From NCBI GenBank assembly GCA_949316235.1, contig OX438748.1:1801001-1865000 (forward strand): 64,000 bases of DNA. The letters run 5' to 3'. The notes below the pieces were generated by a model. It worked only from the letters and a program-made list of their open reading frames with translations. It was not told where the DNA came from and made no database searches. The position numbers were made by a program, and so were the translations under genes. The stretch comes from Oegoconia quadripuncta. Taxonomy: Eukaryota; Arthropoda; Insecta; Lepidoptera; Autostichidae. Position 1 is the first letter of the stretch. Every line of letters begins with the position of its first letter. Of the stretch, positions 54,106-64,000 are shown one piece after another.

Positions 54106-54562
54106 AACTTCATAATCAAGGAACGAGGATGGTATCTGCTGACAAATTTATGTACTAACTAGTGTAGCAACTATTTCGGTGACAGATTTACAGCAGACTA
54201 CGGTTTGGCAGCAGAAATCAGAAACGAGAAAAGAAAGGGCAGGTTTGCTAAGTTATGTAAAAATCATTTTTTATTCAATTACCCCGCTCAGTGAACCAAA
54301 GACTACAATGTATGCAGTGAACGTTGTTCTATCAATATGCCTGCTGCCTATTAAGGTGTACCACGTATTGTTTTAACTACAAATCAAATCAAAATATTTT
54401 ATTTAATAGGATAAAATCATCACTTGAAAACCGTCACTATTAATATTACATTTTTTACGGCTCATTCACAACGTTGACTCCCCAGAGAAGAAGCAAGAAA
54501 CTCTAGAGTTGCTCTTTTAAACAGATTATAAGGTTACAATTTGTGATTTCGTAATTATATGA
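54106..54562. other. Flank of the palindromic transposon
   Basis: 54470-54535 has the dispersed 3' module CCCCAGAGAAGAAGCAAGAA. No gene. Confidence 0.45.
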
Positions 54563-55771
54563 ATTAGTATAAGATCCGGCAATAGAAATATATACCCTCA
54601 TCTGTTTTTTCTCGCCGAAACAACAACTTCAAAAAACATTTCTTAAAGGATTCGTTATCAAAATCAATAACAGAGCCCTTCAAACCACAAACAAAACACT
54701 TTTTCATTTTTAATTATGTAATTTTTTGTTAAAAAGATTAATATTTTTACTAACGAAGTATACAAGAGCACGTTTGTTTACACCGGAGAATAAAATATGA
54801 TCTAGTTATCTTTGTCTAACACACAGAGAAAGGAACATGTCTCTCTCTCTCGTTAACTCAGCAGCTGCCTGGCGCATGCCTTACCGGCATCACTGCGTCT
54901 CTGTCTGTCGCATGGAGAAGTGCGTGCAACGCTCTCTGTCACTCTCCGCGCTTGCGCTCAAAACTTCACATCTAAAATCACAGCAACCGTGCATGTGACA
55001 AACTTTTACTGAGGCAACCTTATACTGTTAGAAAGAGAATAAAATAACGTTTAATAAAAAAAAAAACAATTAAATAACTGATGAGGGTATATTAATAACG
55101 CTTGCTCGCATGTTTATACATGACAACTCCATAGTTATGCTGAATGGAAAGTAGGCAACCTATATTTTTCCAGTTCCTTATGTTATGTTCTTTCAGATAA
55201 TGGTCGATTTTTATAAATCGAGGGTATTCTGTGAGAACCATATAAGTGCATGTTTGTTGCTTTTGAGAAAATGCAAATTGAAATTTTGGGAACTTACAAC
55301 TTTGCAAATAAGAAGCATAATCACAAAGTACAAATTTTATTAGTAAGATATTATACCATCCTGTGCTTTACACACCAAATTGTAGTTATATCGTAGACAT
55401 ATATTTTTAAAAATAAAAAATACTTAGCGAAGGTAGTGCAGTTATTTGTTTTTGCCAGAAATTGGAATTTTAGCCATATTACTTAAACTAAATTACTAAA
55501 TGTAAATTGTGTACTATAATAGCAATCGTGACCTCAAATTTAAGCTGTATGTTTATCAAAAAAATATGTAATTGATCTAAACAATCCAAAAACTTAAATT
55601 CGAATTGAGTTATTAGTTTTTACTTGTACTTTTTTTGGATTTGTTTTAATATAAAAATAATAAAAGCATGAATATTATTAATGAGCTGTTTTTCGTATAC
55701 ATAACTAAAAGTAATAATCATCTTAACTAAAATAATAACTTCTAATTTAAAGGGACGGCTTGTCCAACCAA

Positions 55772-56440
55772 TCAATCTGACATTTCCTCATCTTCGAAAT
55801 TCTCAGTTTCTTTATCATTATCAGTTTCCAGGATTTCATACCATGGCTTTAATTCATCCGGGATTACACCTTTTTTTATCAAATTAAGTAGATCTTTCTT
55901 TTTAGCTTCCGATATAGGTAACGGTCGTTGGTAGAGTTGCTTTAACTTCTTTGAAAAATCAAAAATTTCACATGGCTGTTTTTTTTTCTTCAACTTGTGG
56001 ATCGAGTAGAAATTTCTGTGGAGAACACGTCTATGAAATTTAAGTTTTCACTCATGTCATAATTAAAGTAAATTCTCTTTTCACCTTTCACAAATTTCAA
56101 TCTTTTAATTTTTAGCCACTGCACTCGCTCATTTTTATTGTCTTTGTCTCTATTCTGTATTATACCGTTAGCTAAATCTTTCAAGTCATAAAATTATTGA
56201 TACTTAAATTCTTTGGTCTTATAATATGGCTCCTTCACTATCTTCTTATTGTTAATGATATGCACTTTTCTACGCCTTGCACGTTGACAAATTTAAATCC
56301 AGTCCTGCAACGAATACACCCAAGTATTTTTTTTTCTGAGACTATAGCACTGTGCATAGAATCGGCCTCCATATAGGTATGTCCAGATTCTAAAAATTCA
56401 TTCATTTTGTCTAACGTAACTGTCGAGCCGCCAAAAAGAG
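55772..56440 (-). pseudogene. Inverted copy of the transposase 3' end (left arm)
   Basis: Minus-strand pieces LESGHTYMEADSMHSAI (56350-56400), ERVQWLKIKRLKFVKGEKRI (56060-56125) and KKLKQLYQRPLPISEAKKKD (55890-55960) match the right arm in order, with a frameshift near 56310 and a stop near 55990. Disconnected from any 5' half on this strand, so a dead duplicate. Confidence 0.75.
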
Positions 56441-56442
56441 TC

Positions 56443-57501
56443 ATGGCTATCAGAAAGAAATACTCCCAAAGATCGTATACAAAGAAGTGTTATTTCACAA
56501 TCAATGATAAAAAAGTACAAGTATGCCAGAATTTTTTTACACAAACACTTGATATTGCGCCATCAGTAGTTATTGACGCCATTAAAAAGCGCAATCCTAC
56601 TGGTGGATTTGGTAGCTCTGATCATAGAGGCAACCATGAGCCTGCTAATAAAACTAAATTTGATGTTTTGAGTGGAATCCGTCGGCACATAGAGTCTTTT
56701 TCATGTATAGACACTCGCTATACTAGAAAAGATACAAAAAGACAGTTTTTAGGAGCAGATCTTAATATTAGAAAAATGTACATATTGTACAAAGAAGAAT
56801 GTCAAGAAAAACAGCAAGAAATAGCAACAGAGATAACCTATAGGCGACTCTTTTCGAAAGAATATAATCTTAGTTTTTTTATACTTAAAAAAGATCAATG
56901 TGCATTGTGCAATAATTATAAAAACACGGAACCTGATAAAAAGATAACGTTAGAAAAAGATTATAGCGAACACATTGAGAGAAAAGACAAATGTAATAAA
57001 GAGAAAGAAAACGATAAGCAAAGAGCTAACAAGGATCCTAATTTTTATTCGGTTACATTCGATTTGCAAGCAGTACTACACATACAGATACCCCACTCCA
57101 AAGTAAGCCTTTTATATTATTCTAGAAAACTTAATGTTTATAACCTAACTGTTTATGAAGCAGGTTTACCTAATAATGCTTATTGTTTTCTGTGGTCTGA
57201 AATTCATGGTAAGAAAGGAAGTTGCGAAATAGGATCTATTTTATTATACTATTTGTCTAAATGTGTACCTTGTAAAATAACAGAAGTTAGCCTATTCTCA
57301 GATACATGTTCAGGACAAAATAGGAATCAGTATGTTGCTGCATTGCTTCTATGGGCCGTTCATAATATAGAAAACATCAAAATCATTGAACAAAAGTTTT
57401 TAGAATCTGGACATACCTATATGGAGGCCGATTCTATGCACAGTGCTATAGAGTCTCAGAAAAAGAATACTTCGGTGTATTCGATGCAGGACTGGATTTA
57501 A
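56443..57501 (+). pseudogene. DUF7869-type putative transposase, broken 3' end
   Basis: ATG at 56443 (an upstream TTG at 56407 is in frame but lies at the junction with the inverted arm). The frame runs 352 codons to TAA at 57499. Three acidic blocks in order fit a DD(E/D) nuclease: SVTFDLQAVL (~D207), LFSDTCSGQNRNQYVAALLL (~D287) and GHTYMEADSMHSAIE (~D330). An internal CALCNNYK (Cys pair, ~165) may bind zinc. After the stop the same frame continues with matching sequence (ARRRKVHIINNKKIVKEPYK), a second stop TAG at 57634, then the ERVQWLKIKRLKF block, so the gene has been cut by nonsense changes. This family recurs in insect and cnidarian genomes; transposase activity is inferred. Confidence 0.7.
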
Positions 57502-58020
57502 ATTTGTCAACGTGCAAGGCGTAGAAAAGTGCATATCATTAACAATAAGAAGATAGTGAAGGAGCCATATAAGACCAAAGAATTTAAGTATCAAGAATTT
57601 TATGACTTGAAAGATTTAGCTAACGGTATAATATAGAATAGAGACAAAGACAATAAAAATGAGCGAGTGCAGTGGCTAAAAATTAAAAGATTGAAATTTG
57701 TGAAAGGTGAAAAGAGAATTTACTTTAATTATGACATGAGTGAAAACTTCAATTACATAGACGTGTTCTCCACAGAAACTTCTACTCGATCCACAAGGTT
57801 GAAGAAAAAAAACAGCCATGTGAAATTTTTGATTTTTCGAAGAAGTTAAAGCAACTCTACCAACGACCGTTACCTATATCGGAAGCTAAAAAGAAAGATC
57901 TACTTAATTGATAAAAAAAGGTGTAATCCAGGATGAATTAAGCCATGGTATGAAAGCCTCGAAACTGATAATGATAAAGAAACTGAGAATTTCGAAGATG
58001 AGGAAATGTGAGTGTGAGGC
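57502..58020 (+). pseudogene. 3' remainder of the DUF7869-type gene (right arm)
   Basis: Continues the frame of the preceding entry after its stop. LKIKRLKFVKGEKRIYFNYD (57680-57740) and, in another frame, KLKQLYQRPLPISEAKKKDL (57845-57905) parallel the left arm. TAG at 57634, a frameshift near 57795 and a lost base run near 57905 mark decay. Confidence 0.7.
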
Positions 58021-58675
58021 ATTATATGTTTTAGCCTGTAGAGTTTGGCATAACATCTCATTATTTGATACTGACAAAACGTGATTAGTTCCTATAAGCG
58101 GTTCTCACTGTAAACATGAGCACATATACCATGAAGCAAGGGAACAGCGAAAATCAAATAAATTACTTTGTATTTAATTGCATGTAATATTATACGGATG
58201 TGGCTTAAGAAGAAAAGAAATAAACTCCTTTGTATGTCTGTCACTGAGTATATTTTCAAGTGGCAACTAAATACCTTTTAATAAGTGAATATAATTGATT
58301 CTGTTCGTAAATTTTATCCAGATTATGGAAGTTGTGTGTTTATTCAATACTGTAATTCCTTTGTGATTGGTTGTTCGGTTATCTGGTTTTGCCAGTCGAA
58401 AAAGCGAAAAAAAATAGACCGCATATGTTGATTAACTCAATTTTAGAAATTTTGTTACTTATATGGTTCTCACAGAATACCCTCGAAATAACAAATCGGG
58501 GAAGTTAATTGAAAAACAATTAATTTGGATTTACATTAATTAACCGTTTGGCCCGCGATTTAGCTAGGCAACCCATTTTCAATGTATTAATATATTCATT
58601 AACTAACATATTAATTTTGTTATCGTCGAATAACAGATGAGGGTATATATTTCTATTGCCGGATCTTATACTAAT

Positions 58676-59440
58676 AATAAGACAGCTATGTCCACGCTTG
58701 CTTATCCTTCAAATAGTCAGTAATTTTATAATAGCCTTTTGCTAATAATTTCTGTTTTATGATTGCTATGCGATACAGGCGATATACTCCCACAGACAAA
58801 CCGATGTATTTGGTTACCCTATAACTACTTATTTGTATCTGTGGTGTAAAGATAAATTTAAAAAAATATCTTGTATTTAAAATAATAGTAGGCATATTTA
58901 TTTTTAGACTACCAACGCAAATAGGGTCGGCTTCGAAAGAAAATTCTATTTATTGTCTATTAAATTACATTACCATAAACACCCACTCTTTCCTCGTTTT
59001 CTAGCCTTTTATTGCTTCCCCCCGCCCCGTGCCCTTCGACCTACATCGAGGACCGTTGACCTCGCAAGGTCAGACCATCGATCGGGCTTCCCGGAGGGCT
59101 CTGAAGGGCCCTTTGTCAGTAGGTCAATTGTTCGGCGATGGAATCCTCCCTTTGTTTGGGCTTTACTGAAATTGTTAGGGGAAATAGAATAGAAAGCATT
59201 TATTAATATTCAAAGCACTACATAATTTAAGAACTAGTTTATGCTCGTGACTTCGTCTGCGTAGATCTCGAAATAAAAACTAATTTTATCACGGAATGAC
59301 AAAGGAAAGGAATCTATTTTAGAGTTCCATTCACAAAAAGGAAAACCGATGTCTTATAGGATCTTTATGTTGTCCGTCTGCCTCAAGACGATAAACGATG
59401 TTATATGTCTGTCGGCGTTATGTGTGTATGTATGTCCAGT
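58676..59440. other. LINE scrap, GC-rich patch and Helitron end fragment
   Basis: 58686-58760 (minus) resembles a LINE C-terminus (KQKLLAKGYYKITDYLKDKQ). 59000-59150 is GC-rich with no motif. ACTAGTTTATGCTCGTGACT TCGTCTGCG at 59233 is the reverse of the Helitron 3' end seen at 25897. Confidence 0.5.
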
Positions 59441-59715
59441 CTATGTTCAGAAGCATCTCAGCAATAAACTTTTTAGAAACCTCATTGACTATCCCCAGCT
59501 GCTAGCACAGTTCAGATTTCGTGCGCCAAACAGAATGCCTCGCAACCCAATCACGCCTCTTTATCCACCAACGCGCAGAACAGTTCTCGGTGCTGGCTCT
59601 CCAGTCCCAGGGCTGTGTAGAATTTTGAATGCCAACAGTGACCTTATCGACATTCACTGCGACACTATGTCTAGGTTTTACAAAACCATTAATAGTAGCC
59701 TCAATACTTAGTTAA
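59441..59715 (+). pseudogene. LINE C-terminal fragment
   Basis: The frame LLAQFRFRAPNRMPRNPITP, then RRTVLGAGSPVPGLCRILNA and SDLIDIHCDTMSRF, matches a C-terminal tail I associate with CR1/Jockey-like LINEs of Lepidoptera. Short and 5'-truncated. Confidence 0.55.
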
Positions 59716-60019
59716 CATACCATTGTTTAAACGCTGAACATTCCCTCAACAACATACATAATATGTTACTCTCTAGTTATTATTTTCACTGCCTTATCAC
59801 CGCAACTTGGCACGAAACTGCTCAACCAATCAAAGCGAAGTAAAGGTAAATTTGGGTTAAATAAGTTTTTGTTTTACTGTTATTTTATTTTTAAAGTTTT
59901 TTGCATGATGTGTTCATCTATAAAGGGTTGTACATTTAAATTTAATACCAGCTACCTTAATTGTTAGATGGACTATGTACTGATGTAGCAGTTGTTGGTG
60001 ATCCTAAATATTTTTTTAT

Positions 60020-60315
60020 TTTTTTTTATAATTCGGACACTTACACAAATCATACACCGGGTCAGTACGCTTCCACCTTCGGCCTCCTCTTCACTCAGGT
60101 GTGATTGAGGTCAAGTGCTAACCCGTTGAGAATAAAAAAAAAAATCATCTAGTCCCAAACTAAGCAAAGCTTGTGCTATGAATACTCGATAACGAATAAA
60201 CATACATAAATATGTTCGTATTCATCACACAAACATTTACCCCTCGCGGGATTCGAACCCGCACCCGTTGGTTTCGCTGACAGGATCACTATATCCACTA
60301 CACCAGCCGGTCGTC
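60020..60315 (-). mobile_element. SINE family A with nested SINE B fragment
   Basis: Minus-strand SINE A interrupted at 60054-60141 by the 3' part of SINE B (plus strand) with an A-rich tail. The interruption is flanked by AAATCAT at 60047-60053 and 60142-60148, a 7-bp target duplication. SINE A therefore predates this SINE B insertion. Confidence 0.8.
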
Positions 60316-61527
60316 AAATAAATAAATAAGCGGTCCAGTTGGAGTGCTGTTTTTACAAGCTTTTATTTAGTTTACAGTATTTTTAGTGCAATGTTCGTAT
60401 GTAAATAGATAATAGTCGTCCGTTACAAAATTTGCAAATCATTTTTCAACCACTTGCTAATAGGTATCTAATTGAGCTGAAATTTGGTATATTTGTGTAA
60501 ATTCGGTGACAATGCAATATTATGGTACCATCGGGATGATCTGATGATGGAGCCGGGATGTGCGGACTGGAACTCCCTGATGGTAAATAGCAAGATAGTC
60601 GAATTTGGGCAAATTGTTTGCTGCCATGACAATTTTACATTAAACATGATGACGTCTACTGGAGATGGAGTATATTTTCTTGTCATATAATAGATCTAAC
60701 AAAGATGTAAAAGAATAGAAGAAAAGTGTGGGTTCGGTTTCCTCGCGCCCGCGCCACAACGTGGTTAGAAGCGTCAATATTGCAGTATTTTGATAGGTGT
60801 CGCTGTAAATAGCATAATATTGTAGAGGGTGTGGGGGAAGGCGAGGAATAGAAAAGCTCAAGTTCGTTCCCTGGGTGATACGCCTTAATAGTTAAATTTA
60901 ACTTTTTACCTTAATATTCAATAGGAATATCAGCCCGAATCGTACCCGTATCAGGTATCGTACCCGAAGGCCAAACGGAGCCCTATTGCTGTCGCTCATG
61001 TGTCTGTCCGTGTGTCTGTCTGTCACGAAGCTTCAGCAGCTTAACCGTTGAAGCTATAGTCAGGGGAGCCAGGTAAAGTATAATTTTTTTACTTGCCATT
61101 GACTAATGAACAAGAAATTTGGTGACAATGTTTATTATTACATATATTTAACCAACAAATACATTTATAAATCTCAATTTTTCTTTTAAATTGACACATT
61201 TTTCTATTGCAAACCAATTTAATTTTGCGGTCAAATGCCCCCGTAGCATGACAGGCACGAGATAAGTTTATATCGCGCGAGATAATATTTGTCCTGCTCA
61301 TTCGCTTGCACGAAATATACAACTATCCCACTCTCACTCCTAAGTCGCGCGTGACAACGATGTCATGCTACGCAGGCAGAGCTACGTGACGCTACTGGCA
61401 ATATAACACAGCGAGCCTTGCTTCCACTCAATGTCAAAAGAAAGAAAAAACAAACGCCATTGAAAACCTCTTGTTTTTGAACGCGGTTAAAAATGCTTTA
61501 TTTTGTAGATACACAGGGTACACTTAA
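60316..61527. other. No gene recognised
   Basis: 60940-61070 (GTATCGTACCCGAAGGCCAA, GTCTGTCCGTGTGTCTGTCT) looks like a dispersed repeat of unknown class. No gene motif. Confidence 0.45.
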
Positions 61528-61857
61528 GCCCGTATTAATAAACCATTCGCAAGATTGAGAACAGTCTTGTGACCGGTCTCAAGTAAACGTGTTGATTAAT
61601 AACCGAACTTGAGACGTGAAAAGCACGTGCTTACTGAAGCAGTACTCACTTGAGAGTTTCACGTATTAATAAACGGAACTCAAGACTATCATTCATTCGC
61701 CGCTGAGGCGAATATTTGAGAAGTGATCTCAGCTGAGTAGACCTCAAGATTGGTTTGTAAATTAGCACGGTGCTTGAGATAGCGTCAACTTCCTAAGACG
61801 CATCTCGGGTGATACAGCCTCAAGACTTGTATAGATATTGGTTTATTAATACGGACC
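61528..61857. mobile_element. TIR element with clustered CTCAAG motifs
   Basis: Ends CCCGTATTAATAAACCATTC and TTGGTTTATTAATACGGACC are inverted repeats. The 330-bp interior has eight or so CTCAAG/CTTGAG hexamers in both orientations, and TATTAATAAAC recurs inside at ~61664. Repeated subterminal motifs of this sort can be transposase-binding sites. Class unknown. Confidence 0.65.
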
Positions 61858-62140
61858 GTAAAATAGTCAGATTTATAAGGTACTGCTTGTTCAAAAGGCC
61901 CCATGTTCAAACATCATGTGTGATTAGGTCAACTGCTGCCGTTGTGTATAAAAAAAAAGTAATTTTCACCTGAGAAGAACAAGCAAGAAACTCGTGGGGA
62001 TGTTCTTTTTAAAAACAGTTTTTTTATATAATATATTACAACAAGGCACAATAATATTTCATTATTAATTTTGAAATAGCCTGCTAAATAGTCTGATATT
62101 TTATAATTATGCTGTTTTAATAAGTGTCTGTTTTATAATC

Positions 62141-62288
62141 GTGTCGATTCGGATGTACACCAACTAAACTAAACTAAACCCAGTTGTGGAGTGGTGCCGT
62201 CGCATCGTACTGTTCCAGGGAGAAAGTGACAGTACTACTATAAAACTGGTTTTAGTTTAGTTTAGTTGGTGTACATCCGAATCGACAC
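62141..62288. mobile_element. 148-bp TIR element
   Basis: GTGTCGATTCGGATGTACAC CAACTAAACTAAACTAAA... and its complement ending at 62288 form ~43-bp arms around a GC-richer core. No coding capacity. Confidence 0.75.
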
Positions 62289-62862
62289 CTTATCTTTAAA
62301 TCATTGAGAGGAAAATTTTGTATATCAACCTTATTGAATTTGAAAAAGTGTATATATTACAACTCTTTGAATAAATTACTGACTTTGCGGAGGCGACTTA
62401 TGTGACCTGCAATCTTTATTTCTTGCATAGACATCATGTTTATCAAATTTTGTTAGACCTTATATATTAAATTTTCAAGAAAGTACTGTGAAGAGAATAC
62501 TTCTGAGTGTATGTATTATATACTCTTTATACTTATCTCTAAATGACACTGCCGGTCTGAATTGGTAAATCTGGAAAGGTTGTCATGCGGACGCGTGTAC
62601 CAGGTACATACACAGGCTGACCCTAAACCTTAATGTACGCGCCATAAAATTTTATACACTCCAGGAACCCTGAGTAAATTTCCGTGTAGAACAATCTAAT
62701 CGGGCCAGGAACCGTTATTACCGCACTCGGGTGGAATATAAACTTGTTACAGGCTGACTTACGGTTGCTGAAAACCATATGGTTATTACTATATTAGAGG
62801 GTTGTTCTTTATTTATTATTGAAAACAGATCTAATGCCCTTCGATCATTATTCAATGATTAT
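62289..62862. other. No gene recognised
   Basis: No recognisable feature. Confidence 0.5.
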
Positions 62863-62863
62863 T

Positions 62864-63115
62864 GACGACGGATTGGTGTAGTGGATAGTGACCCTGTCAG
62901 CGAAACCAACGGTTGCGGGTTCTAATCTCGCGACGGGTAAATGTTTGTGTGATGAATATGAACATTTATTCCTGAGTCATGGATGTTTATATAAATAATT
63001 ATGTATGTTTATCCGTTATCTGGTATCCATAGCACAAGCTTTGCTTAGTTTGGGACTAGATGATTGGTGTAAGTGTCCGAAATATTTATTATTATTAAAA
63101 TTATTTATTATTATT
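62864..63115 (+). mobile_element. SINE family A, full length
   Basis: Head GACGACGGATTGGTGTAGTG, mutated B box GGTTCTAATCTCGCGACGGG, body and (ATT)n tail. Confidence 0.85.
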
Positions 63116-63119
63116 ATTG

Positions 63120-63810
63120 ACTTAATGCATTACGTCTTGGGACGGAGCGGCTAAAACAATATTATTAACCCTAGAGAGAGCGCAAAGAGCGATTCTAAAG
63201 GTCTCTACTTTTCGTTCATTTCTGTACCCCACTGATCTTCTTTATAAATCAATCAATCAATCAATCAAATACGCTTTATTGTTTAAATAAGGAAGGTACA
63301 TTTGAATTTCTTATAGAAACTACAAATTAGGCGGCCATTCCAGGCAAACCTATCATCACGGAATTCAATACGAGAAATTAAGTGGGTTAGCACAAATAAT
63401 TTCCTAATTGTTAAGTAAGTACATCTGAAAGTTCTGCATATTGAAATCAAAAAGTGTTATCATATAGTTATGCAAAATATTAATAAGTACTATATGTATA
63501 AATCTTGTAAAGTATTAACAATCCGACAATTATTTATAATAAATATCGTACTTAAAAAGCACAAAAGTCTTTCATTTACTAACAAAAGACGAAACGATAT
63601 AGTTTGCCCTAACAACGCAGGAACAAAACATGCATTTTCATCTAGATTTTACGCGTTCCTAGGACCACTTCTTTATAATAGATTAGCGTTCTCATACCAT
63701 TCACTAGTTCCAAACTGGTCCCAACAGTATACCAGCGCTCCATCCGTCCGCGGGCGGAGCGCCATGCTGAGTTGGAACCATTTTGTCTCTACAGCACATA
63801 ATAAGTGACA
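63120..63810 (+). pseudogene. CR1-like LINE C-terminus split by another LINE tail
   Basis: ITSWDGAAKTILLTLERAQR AILKVSTF...YPTDLLY (63128-63245) and CKVLTIRQLFIINIVLKKHK ... FYAFLGPLLYNRL (63500-63690) are consecutive parts of a reverse-transcriptase C-terminus. Between them lies (AATC)n plus AAATACGCTTTATTGTTTAA (63247-63440), a reversed LINE 3' end inserted between the two parts. Confidence 0.65.
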
Positions 63811-63877
63811 TTTTAGAATTTTTATTCCTGTAATATTACTATACTTGTACAATACTTGAATGTCCGCCTCTTATCTT

Positions 63878-64000
63878 TTCAGGCCATTATCCGTAAGAGA
63901 GTCGCATCCCTGTTGCACAGAGTTCGTGGTAGCGCCAACAGTCTTCTGTCCGTCATAGCGAGCAGAATGGACAGCCCTATCCTTAGGCACTGGAACTCGT
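63878..64000 (+). pseudogene. LINE C-terminal fragment running off the window
   Basis: AIIRKRVASLLHRVRGSANS, then SVIASRMDSPILRHWNS, is a C-terminal segment found in several lepidopteran LINE polymerases. Truncated by the window edge. Confidence 0.6.

Larger units (their letters stand above)
54563..58675. mobile_element. Palindromic transposon carrying a DUF7869-type gene
   Basis: The outer ends are inverted repeats of ~42 bp: ATTAGTATAAGATCCGGCAA TAGAAATATATACCCTCATC... at 54563 and its complement ending at 58675. The inverted similarity continues inward. The left arm (54563-56397) and right arm (57396-58675) both carry the 3' end of the same gene, pointing outward, with a ~1-kb unique centre holding the rest of the gene. 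The left arm is ~550 bp longer than the right. No clear target duplication found. Class uncertain; Sola-like is one possibility. Confidence 0.65.

Overview
The window is repeat-packed, AT-rich insect DNA. The tRNA-derived SINEs, RTE/CR1/Jockey/R1-type LINE tails, a TC...CTAGT Helitron end and mariner MITEs are all of kinds common in moths and butterflies, so a lepidopteran source is the best inference. I found no convincing host gene in the 64 kb. Nearly everything recognisable is a mobile element or its relic.

The centrepiece is one apparently complete Polinton (Maverick), a virus-like DNA transposon, at 25962-40958 (14,997 bp). It starts AG and ends CT, is flanked by the 6-bp direct repeat AACGTT, and has terminal inverted repeats of 1,727 bp (25962-27688 and 39232-40958) that look identical wherever compared. 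The rightward core reads: protein-primed DNA polymerase B, FtsK/HerA-type packaging ATPase, two small related proteins (one shortened), a conserved 255-aa protein of unknown role, chromodomain integrase, penton-like minor capsid protein, pVI-like basic protein, double-jelly-roll major capsid protein and adenain-like maturation protease. Replication, integration and virion-morphogenesis functions are all present without visible breaks, so the copy looks young and possibly competent. Each TIR carries a complete two-exon gene for a 156-aa nuclear-type protein with a PIP-box-like motif beside a basic NLS. Each TIR also carries the start of a second gene that crosses the TIR border into different unique DNA. 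On the left this leader can splice in frame to the polymerase; on the right it encodes a separate 103-aa protein.

Layout: 1-25.9 kb is a mosaic of SINEs (three families), LINE 3' ends, a mariner fragment and its MITEs, a Harbinger-like MITE, microsatellites and a Helitron end. The Polinton fills 26-41 kb. From 41 to 54 kb come a Tc1/mariner fragment, more LINE/SINE relics, several hairpin MITEs and a near-perfect 100-bp-arm hairpin. At 54.5-58.7 kb lies a palindromic transposon whose DUF7869-type putative transposase gene has its 3' half present in both orientations. From 58.7 kb to the end there are LINE fragments, nested SINEs and short TIR elements, with a LINE running off the right edge.

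Functional reading: within the Polinton, the polymerase and integrase would copy and insert the element, and the ATPase, protease and capsid proteins would package it. The TIR genes are likely early or regulatory because they sit beside their own TATA elements at both ends and point inward. Assignments of unnamed proteins rest on motifs read by eye; no database search was possible.
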